The notes under the pieces: generated by a model
What the model was told of the DNA's origin: nothing
The model's database searches: none
The model's input: the letters and a program-made list of their open reading frames with translations, nothing else
Shown: piece after piece, positions 30,376-39,605 of the stretch
How positions within the stretch are numbered: the first letter of the stretch is position 1
Layout: the number at the start of each line of letters is the position of its first letter
NCBI RefSeq assembly: GCF_026262505.1
Contig: NC_067204.1
Coordinates: 3,505,797-3,569,796 of the forward strand
DNA from: Trichomonas vaginalis G3
Taxonomy: Eukaryota > Parabasalia > Trichomonadida > Trichomonadidae
Length of the DNA stretch: 64,000 nt
Direction of reading: 5' to 3'
Program-made: the position numbers and the translations under genes

Positions 30376-31073
30376 AATAAAATTCAGTTTTTTATTTTTT
30401 TTAATTTTTTTTATTTGAAGGGAAGCTTCCGACCAGACAGCATTTTGATGTAATGAAGCCTCTACTCTATCATAGCAGTAATTGAATTGAAATTTGATCA
30501 GTAAATATCAATATGAACGATTATTAGCCTAGCTTGATATATTATAATTTGAGCATATTTCTGATAAATGAATATGATAATGCAATTTGAAATCTTTACC
30601 ATGTGCTATTGCCAAATATCAGATAATCTGCGGATATAAGTAACTCATATTTCAAATATAGTTCATTTATTTCTCATCTCAATGTAAATTTATTATAAAT
30701 TTTCAAATTCAACCAATATATTCTGCCACCCATTTAGCATGCGATTTATATGACAACAGTATAGCTTTGAATATTAATTACTGACCTAAGAATTAGCATA
30801 TTGACATAATTGTGTGCTTCATAAAGACTTAGTTGCTAGAGGATTTAAGCAAAAATTTCAAGTTTGAATTGATATGAAAATATCTAAGGAAAAATTTAAA
30901 TACTTTTGGTAAATTTGAAAAATTCATGGAAATTTTGCAAATATAACTATAACTCATTGCAGATATAAAAGAAAAATCTCTTGCATTTTTTTGGGAGATG
31001 ATTCATGAAAAGAGATTTTTCTTATTCAACATCAATTTTCACTGCAAATAAAACACCATTTAATACAATGTAG
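30376..31073. other. Host intergenic region with a small hairpin
   Basis: Mostly AT-rich sequence without genes. About 30970-31023 contains an inverted repeat (agaaaaatctctt / aagagatttttct) with a loop near 27 bases. Just downstream, tcact at 31039-31043 is an initiator-like motif before the ATG at 31074. Confidence 0.45.
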
Positions 31074-31487
31074 ATGACATTGAATCCAACAAAAACTCCA
31101 AAAGAAACAGCATCACCAAGTAAATCACCAACACCAGCGCCATCATTGGATCTAGCATTACTTAGATGGGAGAATCCAATAGACCATATTTCTCCTTATT
31201 TATGGATGGGTATTTGTATTTTGGCTTTAGTTGTTGTTTCGATTATTGTCATTGTTATTATTAGTTAAGAGAAAACTAAAGGTAATTGTACATAGATTGG
31301 AGGAGCTTCTGAATAATCAACAACATATGAATATACAGAATCCAGTTCGGAAGAAAATCAAGAGGAAGAAGAGCACAAAGTAAATGAAGAAAATGAAGGT
31401 TTAGTTTTGTTCTCTGAAAGAGAATTAACTGTAGAAACTGGAGAAAATTCTTACACACATTCAAGGGATTACGGAAATCCACTATAA
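31074..31487 (+). pseudogene. Broken C-terminal part of a trichomonad surface protein
   Basis: The first frame (31074-31268) gives a Pro/Thr/Ser-rich stalk (TKTPKETASPSKSPTPAPS) and one membrane segment (LWMGICILALVVVSIIVIVI). About 60 bases after its stop, another frame up to 31487 reads as an acidic cytoplasmic tail (YEYTESSSEENQEEEEH). Stalk, single membrane helix and acidic tail is the layout of BspA-like and related trichomonad surface proteins. The large extracellular part is missing and the tail is separated by a stop and frame change, so this host gene is a fragment. Confidence 0.6.
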
Positions 31488-32220
31488 ATTATCTTCTCAG
31501 ATTATTCTGATTGCACCGATTCCAAGCTTTCTAAAGAATTGGATGGAATCAAAAACTATAATAGTTTGCTAATATTATAAATAAAATGCTTGTATTCAAC
31601 TATGCGATAATCAAATCTATTTTTTTTAAATAAAATTTTCTTTAAGGGTGCACTTACCACTTTCTGACACTCTCTCAAAAAGAGATATACGGGCGTGAAG
31701 ATGTATAGAAAATAAAACCTTAAACAAGAAATTTGAGAGAATGTCAGAAAGTAGTAAGTGCACCCTTAATTCTAATGGAATGATCAAGTTCATTTCACAC
31801 GATATCGAAGAAAATCCAGAACTAGTCCATTAATGAATATCACATGTTTATAATCTGCCGAATTCGTAACGAATATGTAGTTGATTATTTCACCAAAGCA
31901 ATTACGGGGAAACAATTGATGCATCTTGGACCCCATTGGCAAAAACATCACTTAAACCTAGGGTTCACGACAGTATCGTCAGACAGTGTCTAATGCATAA
32001 AATAAAATGACAGTTCCTCTATGTTGGGTTGTTTCTGTGGACAACTGTTCTAAATAATGTCCAGAAGCCTCTTGAAAATATGGAATAAAAAAAAGCAAAG
32101 ATATTGTAAAAATTATAATTTCATGTGTTAAAAACTGTGCATATTGCTTTTCATTTTTACATGGAATTATATCCTTTTCAATTTAGAGTTAGTTATTCTT
32201 TTTCTTTTTGGTATGTTTAA
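31488..32220. other. AT-rich host sequence carrying one MITE
   Basis: No gene is supported. The MITE at 31644-31768 is listed separately. Bases 31860-32060 are less AT-rich than their surroundings and may be decayed coding sequence, but no frame of useful length is open. Confidence 0.4.
31644..31768. mobile_element. 125-bp MITE
   Basis: taagggtgcacttaccactt begins a terminal inverted repeat of about 35 bp whose partner ends agtaagtgcaccctta. The arms include ctgacactctctcaaa and its complement. The spacer is about 55 bp. A related end, ttaagggtgcacacgagagg, occurs at 61854, so the family has more than one copy. Confidence 0.75.
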
Positions 32221-33330
32221 CATATTTTTAGGTTAGTTATAACTAAAATCTTCTGCACCATGTTCAACTAATAAGTTAACGATTTCGTCTGATCCTGCTT
32301 CATGTGCAATTGAAAGAGGAGATTTAATAATATCAAGAGAATTTGATTAAACAATATTGAATATGAAAAGAAACAGAATGTTTTGAAATAATAGTTAATT
32401 TCATTTGATAAAAAAATGATGGATATTTATATAGAGATAATGTTATAAAATAATGATTACTATGAAAAGAAAGAAAATTTGATAAATAAATGATGGATAT
32501 GAGAGGAAAGAAAATGTCATAAAAAATTGATCAAAATGAGAAGAAAGAAAGTGTCATAAAACAATGAAGAAAATGAAAAGAAGTAGAATAGTATAAAGAA
32601 ATGATGAATATGAAAAGAAATATAATTCCATAAAACAAAGATGAAAATTAAACTAGATAGAATATTATATAACAATGAAGAATATGAAAAGAAATAGAAT
32701 ATAATAAAATAGTGATGAATATAATAAGAATGAGAAAAAGAATCATGTTAACATCAGCACCATGTTCAATCAAGCATTTAACAATTTCAAGCGATCCTGC
32801 TTCGATTGCAACAGATAGAGGGCATTCATTACTATTAAGAGAATTTGATTAAACAATATTGAATATGAAAAGAAAAAGATTTTCATTAAAACAATGGTTA
32901 ATTTGAATTTTTTCGGAATTTGATAAATAAATGACAAATATGAAAAGAATAAGAATTACATCTAGCAATGATAAATACAAAAAGTATAAGAATGCTATAA
33001 AACTAAAATGAATATGAAAAGAGATAGAATGTAATAAAACAAAGAAGAATATGAAAAGAAATAGAATTGAATAAAACAATGAAGAATTTGGAAAGAAAAA
33101 GAATTCCATAAAACAATGATCAATATAAAAATAAATAGAATGTCATAAAACAATGATTAATATGAAAATAAATAGAATGTCATAAAACAATTATAAATAT
33201 TAAAAGAAATAGAATGTCAAAAAATAATGAAGAATATTAGAAGAAATAGAATATAATAAAACAATGAAGAATATGAGAAGAACGAGAATGTGATAAATGT
33301 ATAATCAATATGAAAAGATGGAGAATTAGA
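32221..33330 (-). pseudogene. Ankyrin-repeat remnants separated by degenerate A-rich repeats
   Basis: On the minus strand, about 32240-32345 and 32750-32850 translate in part as ankyrin-repeat ends (…EAGSDEIVNLLVEHGA and …EAGSLEIVKCLIEHGADVN). Both are followed by the same non-coding sequence (aaacaatattgaatatgaaaag). The rest, 32350-32740 and 32855-33320, is a degenerate tandem of roughly 35-bp units of the type atgaatatgaaaagaaatag. Ankyrin families are very large in trichomonads. These copies are fragments without starts. Confidence 0.65.
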
Positions 33331-33389
33331 GATTGGGACAAAGTTGCAATTCGGCACTTTTTGTAAAAAAAATGGGGTCATACTCATAA

Positions 33390-33714
33390 TGAATAGAGAC
33401 TTATAGCCAAGTCTTGATATCATGCAGGGAGAATATACATTGATAAGCAATTATATTTTATAGTAGTAGTATTCAGAAATTCTTACAATTTACAATACAA
33501 TTTTCAAAAATGGATAAAGACTTATAGCCAAGTCTTGATATCATGCAGGGAGAATATACATAGATAAGCAATTATATTTTATAGTAGTAGTATTCAGAAA
33601 TTCTTACAATTTACAATACAATTTTCAAAAATGGATAAAGACTTATAGCCAAGTCTTGATATCATGCAGGGAGAATATACATAGATAAGCAATTATATTT
33701 TATAGTAGTAGTAT
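33390..33714. repeat. 121-bp tandem repeat, left part of a split array
   Basis: Units begin near 33398, 33519 and 33640 with gacttatagccaagtcttga and run through agtagtattcagaaattc. Copies are nearly identical. The array is cut at 33714 by the element at 33715-34403 and resumes at 34404. Short open frames here are artefacts. Confidence 0.85.
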
Positions 33715-34403
33715 CATAAGACAAATTACGGAAAGTGAACTCAAACAAAAAGTGACACAATGCATTTGCCAACCAAATAACTTTACAAAGCAAAAACTTA
33801 AATTACTTGTCAAGCTTACTATTCTTATTTTAACAATTAAAAAATTAAATTTTATTTTTTATTTAAAAAATCATCTTATATCATCTGATATATATATATA
33901 ACAGCATTAATATTTCAATGATTCACAAATCAACTTTTTCATTATTTTGCACCCAAGTTTTTGAACTTTCTCGAGGGAATGAAAGGGTAAGAGGTATACA
34001 TTATGAATATATACCTCTTACCCTTCCATTCCCTCTCTGACAGCGGGAAACTTTGTCTGAATGTTAAACTATTCAGACAAAGTTTCCCGCTGTTTGCGAA
34101 GGAATTGTTGGCTATGATGTACTGATTCATGATCAGTACATCATAGCCAACAATTCCTTATACAAAGTTCAAAAACTTGGGTGCAATCAGTTCTGATTGC
34201 ACCCAAGTTTTTGAACTTTCTCGAGGGAATGAAAGGTAAGAGATATCCATTTCCTTTCACCTTCGTTCTCAATAATTAACTTATAAATTTTTTAAAGCAA
34301 AAAAAGTCTGATTTTTTTGACAAGTAAATATATAGTGAATTTATCCGACCAAATAAGTGTCACTTTTTCGGTTCACCTCACTTTCCGTAACTCGTCTTAC
34401 AAC
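33715..34403. mobile_element. Non-autonomous MULE-like element with cloverleaf interior
   Basis: The ends taagacaaattacggaaagtga and, inverted, taagacgagttacggaaagtga define terminal repeats of about 35-40 bp that also contain aaaagtgacac. agtagtat stands on both sides (33707-33714 and 34404-34411), an 8-bp target duplication as expected for Mutator-like elements. No transposase is encoded. The interior 33949-34240 is a set of nested hairpins listed separately. Confidence 0.75.
33949..34240. repeat. Cloverleaf of perfect hairpins
   Basis: An outer stem (33949-33967 with 34166-34184, gcacccaagtttttgaact and its complement) encloses three hairpins. They are 33973-34036 (arms around gggtaagaggtata), 34041-34092 (22-bp perfect arms starting cagcgggaaactttg) and about 34099-34158 (arms of about 27 bp starting aaggaattgttggct). 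After a short palindrome (34183-34200) the outer-stem sequence is repeated at 34198-34236, as if a second unit began. Confidence 0.85.
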
Positions 34404-34701
34404 AGTAGTATTCAGAAATTCTTACAATTTACAATACAATTTTCAAAAATGCATAAAGACTTATAGCCAAGTCTTGATATCATGCAGGGAGACTCTCTAC
34501 AAATACAAAAATTGATTATCATAAGGAAATACAAATTTATCAATTTTCATGTGAAAATTACATAAATTTGTTCTCCAATAAATAGCAATAATACTTTGAA
34601 TGTTATATTAAGTAATATAGCTTCAGGTAAATAAGCTTACACTTCAAAAATATACTGTTTATTCATTAATTTTAAAAAAAGTCCAAATTATCTAATCTTG
34701 C
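34404..34701. repeat. Right part of the split 121-bp array, then AT-rich spacer
   Basis: 34404-34492 continues the repeat unit (agtagtattcagaaattc to atcatgcagggaga). The remaining 200 bp up to the MULE gene are AT-rich and show nothing recognisable. Confidence 0.7.
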
Positions 34702-36555
34702 TTACTCTTCCTTTAAACTTCTTTGTGCCAAATTTAATATTGCCTTCAAAGATGGAATAAGGACATTAGGTTCAATCCTTCGGCTTTCGACAATTTCCAA
34801 AATGTGTTGAATTAATTTCAAACATTCATCGTGTTTTGAAGCTCTTTGCTCAACAATCTGATTACCTGCCCTTGTAAGAATTCTTACTGCTCTTTCTTCA
34901 TTCAAAACATTAGCGACTTGAACCTTAATAATCGCATTTGGAATCACAACAGTGATGAGAGTTATGACGATGTCATCAATGCGCTCATTTTTCTTACCCA
35001 AGAAAAATGTTTGCTTTAATTGATGAAAGTGTGATTCCGCAATGTTATTCGTGGAATCACCTTCTCCACGATATAACATCATCCAATGTTCTTTGGTTCT
35101 TCTCCATTGTTTATCGAAATACTTCAAAGCGTGCGGTTTAGAGATGTGAAAACTTAAATTTTATAATCCCTGGGATGCACTTTCTTCGTTTTTTTTAAAT
35201 TTTTGGGATAAATTTTGACATCTTTTTTTTTGCTGGCGACCCCCCCGTTTAGGGCATCAAAAAAACATGTTGTTTCGTTTCAAGATCGGGATATGTTGTG
35301 AACCCGACTTCTTTCATTAATGAAGTGATTTCTTAAGTTGAATAAAAACAAATTTGATTGAAATTCATACAAAATTTCTTTTTATCATTATTATTTAAGA
35401 TGCTTTTTTATGTTGAATTGTTAATTTTTTTATTTCCACCTGGGATATTTTGAATTGGGCTAGCCCAATCCCACCTCTCAATTTTCTCTCAATTGGGCAA
35501 TGGGGATCCCATATAAAATGTATTGTAACAAAATTTTACATGCATAATATAGTACAATTAAACAACATTCTAAAAATATTAAATTCACATCATTTACTTG
35601 AAGATTTTATATTTTCAACAAAAATTAATACAATAATTACATTAAATTGAGGAGATTTATAATATTTATTATAAATTAAAATATTATTACTCATTAATTT
35701 GTTGAAATATTGCATTTTAGTGGTAAAAATTAAAATTTAAGTTTACATGGAGAAAAAAAATTTTTAAATTCCAAAAAAAAATTCAATTGGGATAACGATA
35801 GGGACAAAAATTTAGAATCCCCATATGCTTGGGATAAAATCACATGACTAGTGCGGTTCTTCTTCTTCTAACATTGTTGTCAAGAACTCATATGTTTCAT
35901 CAGACTCTTCAGCCAGCTTTTCTGCATTCGTTGCATCTGCACGTAATGTCAAAAAGTCCATTGCTAAATAGAAGTTCTCAAAATTCTGTGGATTGTCAAA
36001 ATAGCTTCCAACTTTTGCACATGCGCGTAAAACATGCACAGCGCACCAACTGAGCTGCGCAAGAGGAAATCCGTCCTCAATTGCGCGAGCAATGTTTAGC
36101 GCACAGTCAGCGCTCCAATGCTGTGGATCCAGGTGCGCAAACTCACAGAATTTCACCAAACATTCTTGAATTTTTTCAGATGTCTGAGGGTTCACTAAAA
36201 AATAGCAAAAGGGGAAAATTGTGTTTTGACTTGTTTTCATTGTTACTGCAAACAATTGGATCTTTCCTTTAATTAAAGAATGAGTGGAATCGACGTGGAG
36301 AGGGTTATCAATGCTATGCACCAATTCTTTTGCAGCAAAAGGTGCATATATGATTGTAAACTCGGAAAAATCTCCATTGTAATCAAATTGAACGAGATCA
36401 TCTGGGCACTCTTCCTGTAAATTATTCAAAAATGCTTCCAAAGAAGTGTAAGGATCGTTTGATAATCTTTGTGCAATAATCTCATCAAGGCGATAAAATT
36501 TGTGCTTTAAAGCATCAGTAGACTGCGCGAAAAGTAGGGTTGTTAAAAATATCAA
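34702..36555 (-). pseudogene. MULE (Mutator-like) transposase, interrupted and lacking its N-terminus
   Basis: The upstream piece (35851-36555) carries the DDE core: LHVDSTHSLIKGKIQLFAV with the first aspartate, HWSADCALNIARAI with the second, and WCAVHVLRAC with the CxxH pair typical of MULE transposases. The downstream piece (34702-35138) has NNIAESHFHQLKQTFF and a helical C-terminus. A 712-bp hAT-like element sits between them. The two pieces are in the same frame across its target duplication, so insertion is what split the gene. The zinc-finger N-terminus usual in this family is not present here; one occurs separately at 60.7-61.2 kb. Confidence 0.8.
35139..35850. mobile_element. 712-bp hAT-like non-autonomous element inside the MULE gene
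   Basis: gtgcggtt occurs immediately on both sides (35131-35138 and 35851-35858), an 8-bp target duplication. The ends are tagagatgtga and, inverted, tagtcatgtga, the short TAG...ATGTGA-like termini of hAT elements. The interior is non-coding, AT-rich and includes a run of Cs at 35240. The clean duplication indicates an insertion younger than the MULE copy. Confidence 0.75.
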
Positions 36556-36892
36556 AAATTAGCGTTTTGAAGACACCATGGTGTCTTATAATTTTCCCTT
36601 CCTTATTGGCGTGTAGAAATAAATGCGCCAATAGATTGAAGAAGAAGAATTGTAATAAACAGAAATTCATCAAAAGTGACAGCTCTCAATTTTTTGACAT
36701 TTGTAAATTCTAAATTGAATGAGAAAAATGAAATAATACTAAGCATAATACAATATTCTAGATTTAATTATAATTAGGAAAAAGTTAGTTTTGAGAGTAC
36801 TTTTCATAGGCATATAGAATGAAATCTTCTGAAAAATAATATCACATAAACTCATATTATTTTCTAATATATAACTATTTTTTAAAAAAAAA
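36556..36892. other. Repeat end and Polinton B flank
   Basis: It includes 36657-36681 and 36826-36877, the inverted partners of the window's first 210 bases, and an A-run at 36883-36893 directly before Polinton B. A short dyad (ttggcg / cgccaa, about 36606-36633) is also present. No gene is supported. Confidence 0.55.
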
Positions 36893-37150
36893 AGGTAGTG
36901 GGGCTTCCAGGCACTTCGTGCCCTCTAGCCCCGAAGATGTTTAGTATAAATGAAGTTTTTATTCGGAAAATTGTTAGTCTTCTGGTGTGAATTCGGAGGA
37001 CTCTTCTTCTTCCTCCATTGCTTCTGGGAAGAAGCCTTCTTCTGGGTCGAAAACATTATATAATGTGTCGCTTTTCACAAATTATATATGTTTTCATGCT
37101 TTGTCACTTTTCTGTCACTTTTCAGGGAAAAAACATTTTTATTATTATAT
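36893..37150 (+). repeat. Polinton B left end with terminal GC hairpin
   Basis: 36900-36932 folds as ggggct/agcccc outside and ggcac/gtgcc inside with loop ttc, seven bases from the tip. A short acidic frame on the minus strand (about 36967-37030, MEEEEESSEFTPED) lies further in. Two ctgtcacttttc-type repeats (about 37104-37124) precede the methyltransferase leader. The same sequence opens Polinton C at 62422. Confidence 0.75.
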
Positions 37151-37154
37151 ATAA

Positions 37155-37913
37155 ATGAATTTTACAAAACCACCGTTACCGTTCTTTGGAAATAAGAGTA
37201 AATGTAAAGATATTATATTGAGAGAACTTAAGAAACTACCGAATGGTCTAACATTTGTAGATTTGTTCGGTGGAAGTTTCTATATATCCCATTTGTGCCA
37301 TACAATATTCCCAGACTCAAAGATTATATGCAATGACTTCGACAACTATATGGACCGTCTCAAACATATTCCAGACACTAACAAAATATTGAAAGAGTTA
37401 AAAGAAAAGATACCTATAGGTAAGATGGAACGTATACCAGTAGATAACAAAAATATTGTGAGAGAGGTTTTGAAAAAAGCAGAATATATTGACTGGGATA
37501 CGATATCTGCTAGACTATTATATAGTGGTTCTATAAGAGTTCATGACATTGAAACACTTATGTCAAAAGTTTTATATCTTAACTATACAAATGTTTTCAA
37601 AGAGGACATAGAAAAATATATTGAGGGTATAGAGTTTGTGAGATGTCATTGGACAGAGTTGTATGAAAAATATAAAGACAAGGAAAATGTTTTCTTTATA
37701 GTGGACCCGCCGTTCTATAACACATGGGATTTTCAATACCAAGTAGACTGGACTTTGAGAGACTCTTTAGAAACTTTAGACGTTTTACATAACCATCCAT
37801 GCTTTTACTTTACATCCGATAAAAGTGGTTTGGAAACCGTTATGAGATGGTTAGAGGACATACATGACTATGAGTTTAGATATGACAAGATAGAATATGA
37901 GAGAGTCCTATAA
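37155..37913 (+). pseudogene. Polinton B D12-class DNA adenine methyltransferase
   Basis: It opens MNFTKPPLPFFGNKS, the start signature of Dam/D12 N6-adenine methyltransferases. The SAM-binding FVDLFGGSFY (about 34-43) and the catalytic DPPFYNTW (about 184-191) follow. It would transfer a methyl group from SAM to adenine in DNA, marking the element genome or affecting host expression; trichomonads are known to carry N6-methyladenine. It starts after attattatataaATG and is the first gene of the element. Compared with the Polinton C copy it appears slightly broken, with about one break. Confidence 0.88.
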
Positions 37914-37956
37914 ACCGGAGAAAGTGTCATAACAAAGAAATTTTATTAGTAAGTAA

Positions 37957-38088
37957 ATGTGGTTTGAAATAGGACTACTTGTTTTAGGTTTTTTCCATTG
38001 TGTCATTTATTTCTTTGACGTGGCAGAAAAGTACAGAGAATATGAAGATGAACCAATGCCTGCAAATGTTCAGTATATGTACTCGTAA
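37957..38088 (+). CDS. Polinton B 43-residue single-pass membrane peptide
   Basis: MWFEIGLLVLGFFHCVIYFF forms one membrane helix right at the N-terminus. An acidic/aromatic tail follows (VAEKYREYEDEPMPANVQYMYS). An identical frame exists in Polinton C (63459-63590), where its start overlaps the end of the methyltransferase gene. Conservation in two copies and its tight packing support a real gene. Small virion membrane proteins look like this, but the role is unknown. Confidence 0.6.
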   Translation: MWFEIGLLVLGFFHCVIYFFDVAEKYREYEDEPMPANVQYMYS

Positions 38089-38110
38089 GAGATTTTTTAT
38101 CTAATATTAA

Positions 38111-38473
38111 ATGGACGCACAGAACTTAGCGAATGCACAGCAACCTGGACAACCAAACCCAGAGAATATTCCAAATGAAGTTAGAATACAAACTGCAATG
38201 GCAAACTATGGTCAAGTGCCAACAGATGTACAAATGCAAACTGCCATGTCAAATGACGCTGCGTTAGGTTTGCCACCATGGTATGCAAATATGAGATGGA
38301 AAGAGTTTTATACAAACCCTGAAGTGGGATATAAACAACTTTATGCAGATGACGCGAACACAGGAGTTGACCCAGAATATGTTTTCTACCAGAGGAGAAA
38401 CAGAATGTATGAGCTCCAGTTAAAGAATGCTATGGAACTCAACAGGAAACGCAAAAGACTAGGCGGACATTAG
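38111..38473 (+). CDS. Polinton B small conserved protein
   Basis: 120 residues. A Gln/Asn/Pro-rich first half contains two similar segments (NEVRIQTAMANYGQVP and TDVQMQTAMSNDAALG). The second half has aromatic residues (PPWYANMRWKEFY) and a basic C-terminus (MELNRKRKRLGGH). The Polinton C copy encodes the same protein. Its position between a membrane peptide and an amphipathic peptide suggests a minor virion component; no family was recognised. It starts after tatctaatattaaATG. Confidence 0.6.
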   Translation: MDAQNLANAQQPGQPNPENIPNEVRIQTAMANYGQVPTDVQMQTAMSNDAALGLPPWYANMRWKEFYTNPEVGYKQLYADDANTGVDPEYVFYQRRNRMYELQLKNAMELNRKRKRLGGH

Positions 38474-38491
38474 ATTTTTACATATAGTAAA

Positions 38492-38734
38492 ATGGGTTTC
38501 TTCAGTAGTATTGGAAACTTCTTCAGAAGAGTTGGAAGAGGTATATGGAATGGAATAAAAACCGTAGGAAGAGGAATTTGGAACGGAGTCAAAAATATTG
38601 GTAAAAGAGTAGGTCAGTTTGTTGGTATTATACCTAAAGACCCTGAACCAGAAGAGCAAGCTCCTGTTATACAACAGCCTGAACCTGCACCACAGTCTAG
38701 TTGGCAACCAAATCCAACACCTCAACCGTATTAA
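38492..38734 (+). CDS. Polinton B amphipathic basic peptide
   Basis: 80 residues. The first 50 contain two repeats of GRGIWNGIKTV / GRGIWNGVKNI within a basic, tryptophan-containing amphipathic helix (MGFFSSIGNFFRRV...). A proline/glutamine-rich tail follows. Its composition resembles the peptides of Polinton A at 20.7-21.2 kb and internal membrane-lytic virion proteins. It starts after acatatagtaaaATG, and the same start is present at the right edge of the window in Polinton C. Confidence 0.6.
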   Translation: MGFFSSIGNFFRRVGRGIWNGIKTVGRGIWNGVKNIGKRVGQFVGIIPKDPEPEEQAPVIQQPEPAPQSSWQPNPTPQPY

Positions 38735-38738
38735 AAAG

Positions 38739-39587
38739 TTATATTTTTACCGTTCGATAGTAGTTGTATATGAAACTAAGTTCTAAGTAAAACGCATGGT
38801 ATAATGGAATTATTCTTTTTCTTCCATCTGTAGTAAACCATACTTGAAAGTCTGAAATACTTCCACTTGGTGGTTCGTATAACTTTGTAGGTTTTTCGTA
38901 AAAGTCATTTGCCAAGCATAAGAAAGAGTTTTGGGCGCCAGAAAATGAAGCATGAACAATAATAGCATCTTGGTCGAAAACATTTTCATATGTTCCATTA
39001 GGGTTTTCGACTTCATAAAAGTCTGGGTGTACTGGATATGCTGCAGGCTGATTTAACATCCTCATAAATCTATACCATGCCAAGTTGTTATATTTTGTAG
39101 AAATATAAACGTTTTCTCCAAGGTCTTCTATTTTATTGATTTTAACAGTTGCATTTTTCCTGTCATAAATAATATCGAGATGGTACTCTCCCTCGTCAAT
39201 GTTATACTGGTTTGCATATTCGATATAGATATCGTTTATTTTTTCTTGAAAAGCTTGAAGAGTTGTTTCTAAGTTTACAAGCAAACTAACTTGTAAAAGT
39301 TTTCCCTGTTCAAATTTCTCATACATACGTTTTTCTTTGTTATAGTATCGAACTTCAAAACCGACCGTAAATGGGAAACCATGTATGGCTTCTGAAATGA
39401 ACTTCATTCTACGAAAGCCAATAGCTTTTGTGACAGATGGGTCTCTTAGCCATCTTAATGGGTAGTCAAAACGATAGCCTTCATGCTTTACGGTCTCTGT
39501 CTCAAACTTTTGACCGACATTAGTAAAAAGTTCATCTAATGGTTTAGTTGTAGCAACTCTTGAATTTTCTTTTTCTATTGGAAGCAT
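38739..39587 (-). CDS. Polinton B structural protein, paralogue 1
   Basis: 282 residues, beta-rich. It has TKPLDELFTNVG near the start, RFDYPLRWLRDP at about 43-54, HASFSGAQNSFLCLANDFYEKPTKLYEPP in the C-terminal third and a final ISDFQVWFTTDGRKRIIPLY strand pair. A second copy of the family is at 45473-46333 with the same landmarks. The terminal pattern (strand, Asp/Gly turn, strand) resembles jelly-roll capsid or spike proteins. It is convergent with the amphipathic-peptide gene and divergent from the fibre gene. A minor capsid or spike role is inferred. Confidence 0.55.
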   Translation of the reverse strand: MLPIEKENSRVATTKPLDELFTNVGQKFETETVKHEGYRFDYPLRWLRDPSVTKAIGFRRMKFISEAIHGFPFTVGFEVRYYNKEKRMYEKFEQGKLLQVSLLVNLETTLQAFQEKINDIYIEYANQYNIDEGEYHLDIIYDRKNATVKINKIEDLGENVYISTKYNNLAWYRFMRMLNQPAAYPVHPDFYEVENPNGTYENVFDQDAIIVHASFSGAQNSFLCLANDFYEKPTKLYEPPSGSISDFQVWFTTDGRKRIIPLYHAFYLELSFIYNYYRTVKI

Positions 39588-39605
39588 ATTTTATCTAGAA
39601 TAAAA

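Noticed and set aside
31276-31482. Minus-strand 68-codon frame
   Set aside because: The plus strand here reads as the acidic tail of a surface protein, and the minus frame is its shadow.
32849-33450. Minus-strand hydrophobic frames
   Set aside because: They come from A-rich degenerate repeats; the Phe/Leu-rich translation is a composition effect.
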